From Candidatus Pelagibacter sp. (GTDB taxonomy: Bacteria; Pseudomonadota; Alphaproteobacteria; Pelagibacterales; Pelagibacteraceae), in the NCBI GenBank assembly GCA_013204495.1, contig JABMNQ010000087.1, positions 1 to 7,295 on the forward strand: a stretch of DNA of 7,295 nt, in the 5' to 3' direction. Below the pieces are notes generated by a model. That model made no database searches and was not told where the DNA came from. It saw only the letters and a list, made by a program, of their open reading frames with translations. The position numbers and the translations under genes are program-made. Positions 7,194-7,295 of this stretch are shown here, one piece after another (within the stretch, counting starts at the first letter, position 1; each line of letters begins with the position of its first letter).

Positions 7194-7295
7194 ATGCAAT
7201 CAATTAGTCTTTCAAATAATTTTAACTTGATAAAATCATTTTTAGCAGTAGTATCTGGAACAGCCTTACTTGCTATTTCCTCTAAAGTACAAACA
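7194..7295 (+). CDS. bioY: Probable BioY biotin transporter (ECF S component), N-terminal 34 codons only
   Basis: The open frame begins at an ATG 32 bases after the ATPase stop codon and runs off the right edge. After a short polar start, the segment FLAVVSGTALLAISSKVQT (residues 16-34) strongly recalls the first membrane helix of BioY, where a small-residue-rich helix ends in a Ser/Ala-Lys-Val/Ile-Gln motif just before the conserved Pro-Val-Pro-Met-Thr stretch. BioY binds biotin in the inner membrane, working either alone or with an ECF energising module. A streamlined marine bacterium unable to make biotin would need such a gene (inference). The ATPase upstream is of a different class from the ECF ATPase BioM, so it is probably not its energy source. 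There is no Shine-Dalgarno. The call rests on one helix and is likely but unconfirmed. Confidence 0.75.
   Translation, partial: MQSISLSNNFNLIKSFLAVVSGTALLAISSKVQT

Overview
The window is a short, gene-dense, very AT-rich stretch of what looks like a streamlined marine alphaproteobacterium, most likely SAR11 (Pelagibacterales). The reasons are the low GC content, intergenic gaps of only 32 to 51 bases, near-absence of Shine-Dalgarno sequences, and a ChvI/ChvG-type two-component pair placed next to ahcY, which is an alphaproteobacterial arrangement. The taxonomic call is inference. No mobile elements, CRISPR arrays, tRNAs or rRNAs were seen, and no stretch over 300 bases lacks a gene.

Layout: four genes lie on the minus strand and are read from right to left. 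They are polA (6180 to 3406), a ChvI-like response regulator (3355 to 2648), a ChvG-like sensor kinase (2648 to 1104, overlapping the regulator by one base) and ahcY (from 1065, running off the left edge with about 75 C-terminal residues missing). Two genes lie on the plus strand: a YadG-like ABC ATPase (6232 to 7161) and the first 34 codons of a probable bioY (from 7194, running off the right edge). polA and the ATPase gene are divergent and share a 51-base promoter region.

How the genes work together: ChvG and ChvI should form one envelope-sensing signalling pair made from a coupled mRNA. ahcY, directly behind them, clears S-adenosylhomocysteine from the methylation cycle. In rhizobia and relatives the same order is interrupted by PTS regulatory genes (hprK, manX, ptsH), which are absent here, so the block looks like a condensed ancestral cluster. 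polA is an unlinked housekeeping DNA repair and replication gene. The ATPase and bioY are probably transport functions, but the ATPase's usual permease partner is not visible.

The window is mostly core genome and I see no new multi-gene system. The best second-look items are inside familiar genes. DNA polymerase I has Asn in place of the first catalytic Asp of its proofreading exonuclease. The response regulator has lost the conserved Lys-Pro motif of its receiver domain, with a Ser-Gly-Gly replacement. The S-adenosylhomocysteinase is the short, eukaryote-like form.
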